A stretch of 64,000 bases of DNA, from positions 2,733,001 through 2,797,000 of the forward strand of contig OX387199.1 in assembly GCA_947561715.1 (NCBI GenBank), read 5' to 3'. This DNA is from Ascidia mentula. Taxonomy: Eukaryota > Chordata > Ascidiacea > Phlebobranchia > Ascidiidae. The first letter of the stretch is position 1; every line of letters starts with the position of its first letter. This document shows, in pieces, positions 45,701 through 57,500 of this stretch. Position numbers and translations under genes: made by a program. Below the pieces are notes generated by a model. That model was given only the letters and a program-made list of their open reading frames with translations. It was not told the origin of the DNA and did not search any database.

Positions 45701-47940
45701 ACTTTCTTTTCTACAGCAAGAGACAGTAATTCCCATTCTGGCAAGTTGATCAATTCAGACTCATCAGATTTAGTGTTAATTAAACTGACAAGATAACCCA
45801 CTAACAAGCACTGTTCATCCATTAACCACCTCAGATAGGAATTTCCATTGGCATTCTGGGCATTGGAAATGAGCAGTTGGCCCAGTTCAGTGCACACATT
45901 AGGAGTATTGAAATTTGAAAACATGACATTCAAAATCTCAGATGCCTGGTTTGCATTACAAAAGCTTACACAGGAAAACAGAGCTCTTGCAGTGTTCCGT
46001 GCATCAACAGTGCTGTTCTCCAGGACACATTTATTAAACAGTGGAACCAGTAGATCTTTTAAAATGGCATAAGCACTGTCATGTGAATTTTGGACTGAAT
46101 CTACCAGGCTAGCTTGATTGGCCACAAGCACCAACAACTGTCCAGAAGTAAAATTGCCCAGGGCTGAATTGAGAAGGCTCAAGGTTTGACATGAAGTGAG
46201 TTCATCCAATGATATGAAATATCTTATCCAGTCAGAAAGAAACTTTTCAAATTGTTCTAACAAATGGGAATTGGAGACACTTTTTGCTTCCGATTGATGT
46301 GAACTTGGCTGTTTTCTTTCATCAAACTTAACCTTCTGTAATTTAGGCAGGGTCTCTTCTTTATGGCATGCTTTGTCCACAGCTTGCAGAAATTTAAGGT
46401 AAGCGTCCAGGGCATCAGTTGTCAGATCATCCTTCATCTCTGATTTGTCAACCAATGAGCAACCTAGTTCAAAAATAAACTTCCACATGACCTTGCATAC
46501 CGATTGAAGATTCTCTGGTCTAGCTGATGTTGCAGATTTCTCTGCCAATGTGCCAACCGTGGTTGCAATCAACTGGTGCAGTGGATTTACAAGATACGAG
46601 TGAAAATCGTTTTTTCTGATTGATTTCTCCAGCAAGGGAAAAAGCTGGAATTTCAAGACATGGTTAGCAACTTCCCAGTCTGGCACTTCACATGCTTCCA
46701 CTGACTTCCTTAAAATGTATTGCATACATTCAATGGTGGCTGTGATGACAGCATTTGTTTCACTGGCACTCTTTGAAATGCTTCCACATTCCATGCCCAA
46801 TTGAAGACATGTAAAAAACTCTTCATAAACCGGAATCACAGCCAATGTTGGCGGAAACTTTGAAATGGCAGGCAACAGGTATGGACATATGTAACGGGCG
46901 TTTCCATAAAAACCAGCCTTCAGCATGCCCCACAACTGTGGAAGGAATCCTTTTCTTACATCCACATGTTCATGCCAATCAGGAAAAGTTTTAATGAGTT
47001 GATCGGCTGCATCCCATATAGCTTTACTGACCAACGGATTTGGCTCATTCAGCTTACACAAGACAGATCTAAGTGCTACAGCTTTATGTGTTTCAAGTAA
47101 GTGGGGCACTGACTGACACAGAGCACTTAAAACACAGTAAAAAGCTGATCTTACTCCTGGCGACTTGTGCTTGGCAAACTTCCAAATTTTGGCATTACCC
47201 AAAATCTTGTCCACCAATGATGATTCAAAATTATTGTCACCAACTTCGAAAAATTTTAAAAAGCAAGCAAGCGCGCCAAGACTGGATGCAATCTCACGAT
47301 ATACATCCGTATCATCACTTTCAGAACTCATTGCTTTGACATTAACAAACATTCCTGTGAACAAAGTTTCTATAATCTGTTCTTGTCCGAATATCACAGC
47401 CTTCTTTCGCTTGTCCTCAGTTGGAAAAGCTTTCTGAAAAGCACTAACAGCAGCAGACGCAGCAGGAGCATAGGAGTCACACTGGGCTATCCACCATGCC
47501 CCGATAATGTTCTTTAGATGTGGGGCAATACTCTTTCCAACTGCAGACACCAAGGCACAAAGAGCACATTGTATAGCCTCTCTTACTCTGCGATCACAAT
47601 CTGTTGATAGTTTGTTGTACAATCGGGGCCAGTAGGGAAGTACACTGCTGGTTGCTGTGATGTCTGAGCTCCCACACAAGTCACTGAATTCAGATAAGGC
47701 TTTCAATTTGGTTGTAACATCTCGTTTTGACAGTTTACACAAAGCTACTTTGAAATGGGGATCAATTAGGCATTCTGTATCTTCCTCAAGAGACTTCAAA
47801 ATTGGTATGTAACCCAGGTCACCAGCGAGAGATTCAAATCCGACCAAGTTATCTGTGGATAGAAAGTTTGCGGCACGACCACTGCTTGAAGGCTTGATGT
47901 TGCCTTTCGTCCTATGGCTTTGCCCCTTTGGCTTTCCCAT
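42736..47940 (-). CDS. LTN1: E3 ubiquitin-protein ligase listerin
   Basis: Listerin binds 60S subunits with stalled nascent chains, with NEMF, and ubiquitinates the chain in ribosome-associated quality control in the cytosol. The frame is 1,734 aa, against about 1,766 in human. The start is fixed by the conserved N-terminus (MGKPKGQSHRTKGN..PSSSGRAANFL) and KLSKRDVTTKLKAL near residue 70. The long middle is HEAT/ARM-like. A C-terminal RING-variant finger has Cys1680, Cys1683, Cys1700, Cys1703, His1708, Cys1711, Cys1724 and Cys1727, ending six residues later at PMMFR, as in the family. No introns are present, unlike vertebrate LTN1. It is intact and very probably functional. Confidence 0.97.
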   Translation of the reverse strand: MGKPKGQSHRTKGNIKPSSSGRAANFLSTDNLVGFESLAGDLGYIPILKSLEEDTECLIDPHFKVALCKLSKRDVTTKLKALSEFSDLCGSSDITATSSVLPYWPRLYNKLSTDCDRRVREAIQCALCALVSAVGKSIAPHLKNIIGAWWIAQCDSYAPAASAAVSAFQKAFPTEDKRKKAVIFGQEQIIETLFTGMFVNVKAMSSESDDTDVYREIASSLGALACFLKFFEVGDNNFESSLVDKILGNAKIWKFAKHKSPGVRSAFYCVLSALCQSVPHLLETHKAVALRSVLCKLNEPNPLVSKAIWDAADQLIKTFPDWHEHVDVRKGFLPQLWGMLKAGFYGNARYICPYLLPAISKFPPTLAVIPVYEEFFTCLQLGMECGSISKSASETNAVITATIECMQYILRKSVEACEVPDWEVANHVLKFQLFPLLEKSIRKNDFHSYLVNPLHQLIATTVGTLAEKSATSARPENLQSVCKVMWKFIFELGCSLVDKSEMKDDLTTDALDAYLKFLQAVDKACHKEETLPKLQKVKFDERKQPSSHQSEAKSVSNSHLLEQFEKFLSDWIRYFISLDELTSCQTLSLLNSALGNFTSGQLLVLVANQASLVDSVQNSHDSAYAILKDLLVPLFNKCVLENSTVDARNTARALFSCVSFCNANQASEILNVMFSNFNTPNVCTELGQLLISNAQNANGNSYLRWLMDEQCLLVGYLVSLINTKSDESELINLPEWELLSLAVEKKVAGKENTTIPVLFGKQALLLLKCSENQLSMNKGPASVYAWNHLVANAVENYAKDLEFIDAVYEHVKMGLKLLLRATIDDVELTLNLAGFQDILNKLLQTVLLPERYLDVLSLEVISHVLHDDRTEAIGNIVNTILQLYSKHDLAAHHVVSWLLALIPSSDVFGKWHSSIDSINWIKAQSLLSGDCISLDVCSDNVYHKELSTKYNGKLGVILNAVVMGCQLFPEVFQIMTLHSFHDLFIESVFLNAVSDADDELTVLHKNLMQHNDFFLDICSKVIGYSVSQGGGWFECLGYLLGLSNPDIEDDLYQLLLDKQSKLDKLDSKLATVINVFIRSFPQNSRKNLVVNWLCKIVLSNDLCYVEDVKGECSMALGIICFVKLMQNEQSTGHKEKIESILQLIVEWKSDYSDLFLFDCDLKEVNNKQLLYNSAIAQFLQFTVVSCVSSIHNDMWDFYQCSTVSWMESVCSTCEAPGKVSIPVFMLLHAACKLLKALGDFLSSQSAIEDPTLPSTLTNEWKEFFEPAANVNLITIFMQLNFNEIRIHDILVICFFDCLVKVSMDSLESAAGRLKPYLYPGSSLSESVQTLLYYLCSVYRKPTQYTPKVQALSYKLLCVLIRNLFTMDDVSSIKEAKVPGSFIDVLHTANDAIQHVWDLFKFQETTKIDVHQSESDDDTEEEISIVECRLPVLEEGDVLLLLSYLFTLRLTVNAASFLLSENKSDYITSMNEDPVTNLENLLKNLWVILPDVPLVYEENNVGKKQIKLNMFEMEPDFTNTKFDLDFIQHLACLLYRDILSNVPVLIRSWYNNLDKLNRANVDSYTSRYVSPVICRAELKNVSQSKQHQDITVRSRLATREVVAKYEVMDASFEIMVQLAVNHPLTPVQVNTVKRVGVAATQWRYWILQMTMLLQHQNGTIMDALLLWKQKVDKRLDGLEECMICFSVVHSSNAQSLPKLECKTCHKKYHAECLYKWFDTSNQSTCPLCRTPMMFR

Positions 47941-48203
47941 GGTGTTTGTTATACAGCTTAATGCGACTGCAAAGAAAGGTTTTGATTAATGATAATTTTT
48001 ATATATTACAATTTCCATAATTTACAGCATAGTTAACACCGTCGTCATTTCGGCGAAATAAAAAAAAAATTCTACGAAAATTATTTTACGCATGAGTGAA
48101 TACAGCTCAATTCAAGTTTCTATGAATTTAAAACATGTTTTATTCGTGATTCAGAAATGTAACTAACTAAAAATCCGCAAAAAAACAAATACAATCAGAG
48201 GAA
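47941..48203. other. LTN1 upstream region / left edge of transposon
   Basis: AT-rich. It must hold the LTN1 5' UTR and promoter as well as the outer edge of the left transposon arm, which by comparison with the right arm reaches at least to about 48,204. The exact boundary and target duplication cannot be set because the right end lies outside the window. Confidence 0.5.
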
Positions 48204-48316
48204 ATAAACAAAAAATTGATAAAATATTAAAAAATTTTACAAATGAAAGCAACATGGACCAGACTATACCAATTTTACATACAAAAAGCAACTGTTAATG
48301 TAAACCAAAAATCAAT

Positions 48317-51143
48317 CACTTTCCGGGACATAGAATTTCCTATGAATTTGCACAGGGCTTGCCTAGAGCATGCTGGTGAAGGTGATCTAAGTTAAAATAC
48401 CAACCGGCTCCACAATTCCCAGCGAAATGGACTCAAACAAAGGTCATTGTGTGTGACGGCATACAGGCTGCTTGTGAGCGCAATGGCGTCAGAAACATCT
48501 TGACAAAAAGCGAAATTCAAACACTTTCCGGGCCATAGGATTTCCTATAATTTTGCACAGGGCTTGGCTAGAGCATGCAGGTGAAGGTGATATAAGTTAA
48601 AATACCAACCGGCTCCACAATTCCCAGCGAAATAGATTCAATGACAGGTTATTGTGTGTGACGGCATACAGGCTGTTTGTAACCGTAATGGCGTCAGAGA
48701 CATCTTGACAAAAAGCGAAAATTCAAACACTTTCCGGGCCATAGGATTTCCTATAATTTTGCACAGGGCTTGCCTAGAGCATACAGGTGAAGGTGATATA
48801 AGTTAAAATACCAACCGGCTCCACAATTCCCAGCGAAATAGATTTAATGACAGGTTATTGTGTGTGACGGCATACAGGCTGTTTGTAACCGTAATGGCGT
48901 AAGAGACATCTTGACACATAAGCGAAAATTCAAACACTTTCCGGGCCATAGGATTTCCTATAATTTTGCACAGGGCTTGCCTAGAGCATACAGGTGAAGG
49001 TGATATAAGTTAAAATACCAACCGGCTCCACAATTCCCAGCGAAATGGACTCAAACAAAGGTCATTGTGTGTGACGGCATACAGGCTGCTTGTGAGCGCA
49101 ATGGCGTCAGAGACATCTTGACAAAAAGCGAAATTCAAACACTTTCCGGGCCATAGGATTTCCTATAATTTTGCACAGGGCTTGCCTAGAGCATACAGGT
49201 GAAGGTGATATAAGTTAAAATACCAACCGGCTCCACAATTCCCAGCGAAATAGATTCAATGACAGGTTATTGTGTGTGACGGCATACAGGCTGTTTGTAA
49301 CCGTAATGGCGTAAGAGACATCTTGACATACAAGCGAAAATTCAAACACTTTCCGGGCCATAGGATTTCCTATAATTTTGCACAGGGCTTGCCTAGAGCA
49401 TGCAGGTGAAGGTGATATAAGTTAAAATACCAACCGGCTCCACAATTCCCAGCGAAATGGACTCAAAGGCAGGTCAATGTGTGTGACGGCATAGAGGCTG
49501 CTTGTGAGCGCAATGGCGGCAGAGACATCTTGACAAAAAGCGAAAATTCAAACACTTTCCGGGCCATAGGATTTCCTATAATTTTGCACAGGGCTTGCCT
49601 AGAGCATACAGGTGAAGGTGATATAAGTTAAAATACCAACCGGCTCCACAATTCCCAGCGAAATGGACTCAAACAAAGGTCATTGTGTGTGACGGCATAC
49701 AGGCTGCTTGTGAGCGCAATGGCGTCAGAGACATCTTGACATAAAGCGAAATTCAAACACTTTCCGGGCCATAGGATTTCCTATAATTTTGCACAGGGCT
49801 TGCCTAGAGCATACAGGTGAAGGTGATATAAGTTAAAATACCAACCGGCTCCACAATTCCCAGCGAAATAGATTCAATGACAGGTTATTGTGTGTGACGG
49901 CATACAGGCTGTTTGTAACCGTAATGGCGTAAGAGACATCTTGACATACAAGCGAAAATTCAAACACTTTCCGGGCCATAGGATTTCCTATAATTTTGCA
50001 CAGGGCTTGCCTAGAGCATGCAGGTGAAGGTGATATAAGTTAAAATACCAACCGGCTCCACAATTCCCAGCGAAATGGACTCAAAGGCAGGTCAATGTGT
50101 GTGACGGCATAGAGGCTGCTTGTGAGCGCAATGGCGGCAGAGACATCTTGACAAAAAGCGAAAATTCAAACACTTTCCGGGCCATAGGATTTCCTATAAT
50201 TTTGCACAGGGCTTGCCTAGAGCATACAGGTGAAGGTGATATAAGTTAAAATACCAACCGGCTCCACAATTCCCAGCGAAATGGACTCAAACAAAGGTCA
50301 TTGTGTGTGACGGCATACAGGCTGCTTGTGAGCGCAATGGCGTCAGAGACATCTTGACATAAAGCGAAATTCAAACACTTTCCGGGCCATAGGATTTCCT
50401 ATAATTTTGCACAGGGCTTGCCTAGAGCATACAGGTGAAGGTGATATAAGTTAAAATACCAACCGGCTCCACAATTCCCAGCGAAATAGATTCAATGACA
50501 GGTTATTGTGTGTGACGGCATACAGGCTGTTTGTAACCGTAATGGCGTAAGAGACATCTTGACATACAAGCGAAAATTCAAACACTTTCCGGGCCATAGG
50601 ATTTCCTATAATTTTGCACAGGGCTTGCCTAGAGCATGCAGGTGAAGGTGATATAAGTTAAAATACCAACCGGCTCCACAATTCCCAGCGAAATGGACTC
50701 AAAGGCAGGTCAATGTGTGTGACGGCATAGAGGCTGCTTGTGAGCGCAATGGCGGCAGAGACATCTTGACAAAAAGCGAAAATTCAAACACTTTCCGGGC
50801 CATAGGATTTCCTATAATTTTGCACAGGGCTTGCCTAGAGCATACAGGTGAAGGTGATATAAGTTAAAATACCAACCGGCTCCACAATTCCCAGCGAAAT
50901 GGACTCAAACAAAGGTCATTGTGTGTGACGGCATACAGGCTGCTTGTGAGCGCAATGGCGTCAGAGACATCTTGACAAAAAGCGAAAATTCAAACACTTT
51001 CCGGGCCATAGGATTTCCTATAATTTTGCACAGGGCTTGCCTTGAGCATACAGGTGAAGGTGATATAAGTTAAAATACCAACCGGCTCCACAATTCCCAG
51101 CGAAATGGCAGGTCATTGAATGTGACGGCATAAAGGCGATTTG
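48317..51143. repeat. Left arm: about 14 tandem units of ~206 bp
   Basis: Units start with CACTTTCCGGG at about 48,317, 48,522, 48,728, 48,935, 49,140, 49,347, 49,553, 49,758, 49,965, 50,171, 50,376, 50,583, 50,789 and 50,995. From 49,347 a three-unit block (~618 bp) repeats three times, so the array has higher-order structure. The last unit is changed past its middle (ends 'ggcgatttgttgtg'). Confidence 0.9.
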
Positions 51144-51521
51144 TTGTGATATGTAATAAATTAGCCTATTTTGTGTCAGTATGCCGGTATTGGTATAAAG
51201 CCACTACACCACGTCAAGGTTCCGGCAATCGTAGTGGTTTTATTTTGCAGATAAAACTACATTTGGATGCAATCACATCCAAATGAAGAAAAGAACTGAT
51301 CTGAAATGTAAACATATTGTTTTATTCTGAAATTTATAACAAAAACATAACTGCTAAGTTAGTTCACATGCATTGATATGTTCCTATACATTGGTTTAGA
51401 ACCATATGGTAGTCAGGCATCCCCTTCTGAAAAACTGTTGTTTATCTTAAATGTATTTCGAATGAACGCGGAAACAACAAGTATAGACAATAAGATGGCT
51501 GGCAAATGTAACAGTGTCCTT
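51144..51521. other. 3' flank of the large transposon gene
   Basis: Between the left array and the stop of the large minus-strand frame. On the minus strand AATAAAAC lies near 51,320, a likely polyadenylation signal. A small inverted repeat (acatttggatg..catccaaatg) occurs at about 51,250-51,280. Confidence 0.5.
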
Positions 51522-54500
51522 TTAAACAAAAATCGATGGTTTGGAACCGACCCTTCTACACGTTTCCTCGTATGTACAGCCACTCGTACTCATTAAATAA
51601 CAAATGATGGCCTCAAAGTACAAAACGTTGTTTAGGAAAAAATTTACATCAAGTATTTTGTCCATCACCATTTCACTCAACATGCTTCCTTCCACAATCA
51701 AACCTGGTTTCAAATCTCGGCCGCAAAATGATTCTCGGAAAACCTGACTACCAACAAGTCGTTGACGCACGAGACGTCGACAAAACGAATATTCCACGAA
51801 TCGCATTATATTGCTCATTTCATCCTGGGAAATTGTAAGGGGGGAAAAATTTTTGTTGTACTTTATCAACATATTTTTTTTACCATGGTAATATAAACAT
51901 AGGCGGTAACATTCTGGTAAATTTTTTGCTTGTTGAAATGATATTAATAAAGCCGACTTTATTTTGTTGAAAATAAGGTCATATGATTGTTTTCTAGCAG
52001 AGTTTAATTCAGTAACATTCGAAATTACAATATTTCTTCCATCTATGTATTGCTCCAAAACAATATTTGTTTGAATAATGCGATCCGTAGACTTCGCTGC
52101 CGACGCGTTGAAACATCGTGGCTTGCGACGGACAAAAATCTTAGGTTGGGCTGGGGTGCTGGATGAATCAACACCGGTCTTAACTTTTTTGTAAAATAAT
52201 ATGCAACAACCCGTAAGTATCCTTTCTTTAACACTATTCCATGCGACATGTTTTACAGTGTCGTCATTAAATTCTGTCAAATGAAATTTATTGAATTTGT
52301 ACGTCAAATAATGGCCTGAGTTAACACTGGATCCAATATGTACAACAACAGACATAAGCTTAAACGAAACTCCTTGTTCAAAACGCAACAATTCATCTGG
52401 GACTATACGTTTATTACTTTTCTTGCCACTTATATTCCTAAAAACAACAATGCATAATACGTCTGTTGGACTTTTGAGCTCACTGCTAATCTTCTTCTCT
52501 GTATCCAAATTACAGTGGGAACAATGGCTGATGGCAACGTTGTGAAATTCAGTTTCACAATATGTACTGAGATTACTGTTGTCCGGGATGTGATCGAACA
52601 ATGGCAACGTAAGTACAGATTGCTCATTCTGAAATTTCGCCTCGTTGCCACATGTCTTGCAAGTTTTTGATGTATGATACTTAAACGACCAGTTTAAACC
52701 ACAACTCTTTATTACGGAAGCAAAATTAAAAAGCATTAAAAATTCAGTGGGGTCCTGCTGCTCATTTAAATTAAAATTAAGGTGACTACAGACGTCTTCG
52801 ACCAATTTCAAGTATGATGAGGAATCAACGTAGTTCTGTGCAAGATGATAAACTAAGTGACCAATCCTACTTTCTATCGTGGCTTTACGGGGAAAAACAC
52901 AAGGGCGATCTAACAAACATTGAAGAGCTTGTAACACAGAATTTAACCAACAGTTATTATATAAATTTGGAAGACCGGGCAAAACTAGCTTGTTTTTAAC
53001 AATCCAAGTATTTAATTTATCACTGCAACTGATCGATTCCTGGACAAGCGCAAACACAATCCAAATACGATATCGCGCAACGTCGAACTCAATCTTATCA
53101 ATCCCAATTATGTTGTTTGCAATTTTTTCTACGGTGAAACATACACACAAACCGCAACTAGACAGATCACTCTGATATACAAGTGAGTCGGATTTAAAAG
53201 TAAGGTTACGACCGGTTATTGAAACAAAAATCGGAATTAAATATTTTCTTACTAAAGGCGTGAGTTCTTTTCGCGGACTTCCAGTAGAATCATAAAGAAC
53301 CATTTCGTTCTCAAAATGTTTAAACCACAAAATCACAAAATGCCCTTCAAAAAGAACTGGAATGAAAACATGCTCACACAAACGTTCGTTATGAAACATG
53401 CCATGAAGTGCTTTGCGAATGTTTTTGAATTGTTTGCCCTGCAAAATTTCTCCCGCTGTAATAGTTGACACAAACCCAAAGGCGCCAGTCATACGTAAAT
53501 TACAATAACGGAGTGTTCTGGAAATATAACAGTCTACAACGTTGTCCGTTAACCAACCAATTGTTAAGTCACTGTGTGTATTCGCCGGGTTTTGAGTTAA
53601 AGCACAATAAGTTTTCCCACGAGGTCTACTGCAAAGGGAACACAAATCTAACCACGAAACTGACTGACGACAGGGCATGACGAGGGCGGTGTCAAAAATT
53701 GAAGTTGGGGTAAAAGGTATATGATGCCAAACGAAATCTGCAATTTTTTTACAGTCAATAAAACTATCATGGAATTTTGGACAGACAGAGAAAAATGGCA
53801 TTGGCGGGGTGCACTTAAGTGTTAACATTGGTTGTGGGGAAAGTGATACTTTGTTTTCAAATTTTACACGTTTACACATAATTTCCGATGAGTAAAAACT
53901 GGTTTTGTTTCTTTTCCTCTTTTTGAACTTTGACTCCACAACCAATGTACGTTTGGCGGTTTTAATATTATTTGCTTTTAAAGGGGATTTGTTCGGTTGT
54001 TCACGAAAGCTCAACATAGAATCTGCAAAAAGTTTTTGTAAAACTTTAATAGCATCATAATATTTGGAGACAAAATCGTCTATACGAGCTATTCTTTTTC
54101 CATTGAATATATTTGTTTTTAAATCACCGAAATGCTCCTCAATTATTCCTTGGGTTTTGTTATTGCGTAAAACTGTTTGGTGTACACAACTTTTCATGAC
54201 GTTACAGTCTGTGGAATAAGTGTAAAACATTTTCGCCTGCTCGTCACTAGTTTTGCCTTCGTGAACATGCCGTGACAAACCCCCAAGCATTATCTTTGAT
54301 GTTGCACATATTCTACTTAAAACCACTTCAATTACACGTTCACAAAAACTGGGATTGCAATAAAGATTGTTTTTTATTTTTGTTTCGTTTTGTTTGTACA
54401 CATGTGAATTTAAAAATTCATCTAATTTGCGTTTGTATCGACAACAAAATGGAGATTGTTTTTCCTGTAATTTGTCAGTATGTTTATTACAAAAAGTGTA

Positions 54501-57500
54501 GTCCGTATCCTCTTTCACGCCATTGTCGTCGTCAGTCATATTGATACTGAATTTACCAGAAATTACCATTGATGTTAGCCGATTAAAATGTGTCTGAAGT
54601 AATGAGGATGATGTTTCGCAGTTAGTCAACACAATAAAACTTTCCACAGCAATGTCTAAGTCTGCAATCGTCTCACAATTAAAAAAAACATTGAGCCAAA
54701 ACAAGTAAGTTTTTGACAGTTTGGAACTTTTGCAATGTTTGCTGCACAACGACTTCGCTGCTTTCATTGCATGGCTATAACAATTGTGAACAACAGTTTT
54801 TTTTAGGTCGCCGTAATTTGGAACTCCTGTCGCAATGCGGTAACAACGGTTATAATATTCCAAACGAGATTCTCTACAAAACGCTTTCAAAACTGCGTTC
54901 CACATTGCCATTGAGCCATCAATGATAAGCAGTTTTGGCTGGCGGGACACACTACAGACTTTGATACAATCAAAAAGAAACGTTTCCAAAAAGTGACTTA
55001 TCGAAATTGCGTCATGGTTCGTTGTCACGCAAGTTGCAACTGGAAGCGGTGTGCAACCTTTGCTTGGGTTTCTAATTAACAAAGTATAAACTTGAAAGTC
55101 TTTGTAATTTTCCATCCGGCGCAACACGCTTCCAGTGGCATCAAAATACACAACGTCCACAGCGCAAATTCGGTTAAACGTTTTCAATTGTGCGTTCGTG
55201 TACATCGTTACCAAAGGAGGATGTAAACGAATGCAACGTACAAACTTTATATCATCCTTTTCCATTTCTAAAAGCTTTACGTACAAATTTACAAACCATA
55301 ATCTACTGTGCTTGTTTCCGTGGCTGTTTTCGCTTTTGATGTTATTTAAAACTGATTTCGATGGAAAATAAGTATGGGCGCCTAACCAACGTTCTTCAGG
55401 ACAAAGTTTGTCGAATAATTTTCTGTGCTGATTTACGGCAGTTTGATTTTTCAACTCTTGGCGAATTTTGTCCCTCAACAAGCCACTTATGCGTCTACTT
55501 TTTCTACATCCAGGTTTATGATTACGCTTACCAGATATTTCAACCCGTCCTTCGACCTTGTCTACAAATGACCAAAATGTTACAACAAACTTAACGCCAC
55601 ACATGCAATCTTCACAGCTTTTATGGGCGCAATACAAATTTATCCAACCTTCCTTGTTACAGTTTTTATCCTTAGCAATCGCCTCAAAGTTTAACAAATA
55701 ATTGTTTGACACATTCGGGACACAACCGGCATACATCTTTCGAATTTGTTCAACAGCAATATCAACATACAACTCATTACCAAAATGGTGATTGGATCTA
55801 TTTTCGACCAGGGATTGCCACTCCTGCAAGGACAACATAAACATGCCACTAACATTAACATTTGCACTGTGATGAAATTTTCGCTGAATGTCCAAACTTA
55901 CTCCACCAAGTTCATTAATTACATCACAAGTTTCTTTGTTAGGAGAATAAACACATGCATTATCGTTTTCGGCTGCAATTTCTCCACATAACATCGTCGT
56001 AATATCGTCTCCGAAACTGTTGTTATCCAAACCATCAAAACCACTATGGTGGAGTTCAATGTTTTCCTCAGAAGCAACGCATGATGCCTTTTCCTCTACA
56101 GATCTAGAAGCAACCGGTGTACTAGTTTTAACGGGGAACTCAAGGTCAACAGCGAAAGTCTCAAAATCAAAACTACGACAGGTTGTGTCAGCGGAAGACG
56201 CATTCGGAATTTTATCGTTAGGCGAAAGTTTATTGTCGCCATTTAGTGAAACTTCACACTGTTGTGTTCTATGTGCAAAGCAAGATTGAGATTCAAGATG
56301 AACGCCAGAACATACCAAATTCGAGCACTTCCACTGGTCTTTCGTTAAAGTTACTGCGACGGACGATTTGTCAAACACGCATTTGGGATGAAACCACTGC
56401 AGACACGTTTCACACTCCACCATTAATGTACCATCGTAGGGCATATTGCAAACACAGAATAAAGTTTCATCAGGTACAGGCGTACTAGCTGGTGACAAAT
56501 TTTGGGATATTTCCAAGTGATGCGTTTTTTTGAAACCCGTTTGAACTTTTTTGCGAAATTCACTGTTTGAAGCCCAAAACTTTTTTACTTTTAACCTGTT
56601 TTTTTCGCTCAAACCAAGTTTACAACATTTCAAAACCTCCTTAACGGCCTTGTTTGGCAGCCTTGACGTCCTTGGATATTCATGCAAACATTTAACTAGA
56701 GCTTGAACAGCTCCAAAAAAATTGATTTCCTCGTTTCGTGGTGTGGTTAAGGAGGTGGAACCGCGGCGTGGAGCCAACGACTTCTTAATTTCTTTTTCAT
56801 TAGCCTTACAAAACTGGAACAGCTTTTTTAATCGCTTGTTAATTTCAACTCCCTCCCATAAATTGCAAGAGCACAGAAAATTAAAGCCAAGTGTTTTTGT
56901 GAATTGTTTACGTCCATAAAAGTCCAAATATCGGCAAATTACTTTAATTTTTCCATCACGAGTTTTATACTTGCCACCACCAGTTTGCACCAACCGTCCA
57001 GATAACCGCAACGGTAACAATAAAGCAGGTACGCAAGCATATCGCTTTCGACCAGGCCGGCTTCTCCAAATTACTCGACGAAAACCAGGAATAAACGAAA
57101 AACAGCTGAAGGCGCAATCAATCACATATCCAAAACCAACCGAAGACAAACAGTACTGCATAAAAAAAAGGTAGAACACAAAAAAACTGAGGATAGTGTA
57201 AATACCTCGTTTGAAGCCATCGAACGCAAATCCAAACAACTTTCCTATTGTACGAACGGCTTTAGCAGTCCCGCTGCGCTTTGCTTCATTGTCGACTCGG
57301 CCATGGGAGCCAACAGCTTTAGCCGACGAGTCACGAACGGCTTTAGCAGTCCCACTGCTCTTTGCTTCATTGTCGACTCGGCCATGGGAGCCAACAGCTT
57401 TAGCCGACGAGTCACGAACGGCTTTAGCAGTCCCACTGCTCTTTGCTTCATTGTCGACTCGGCCATGGGAGCCAACAGCTTTAGCCGACGAGTCACGAAC

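Noticed and set aside
48317-51143. CRISPR-like regular repeats
   Set aside because: Units are tandem without unique spacers, 206 bp long, in a eukaryotic sequence.
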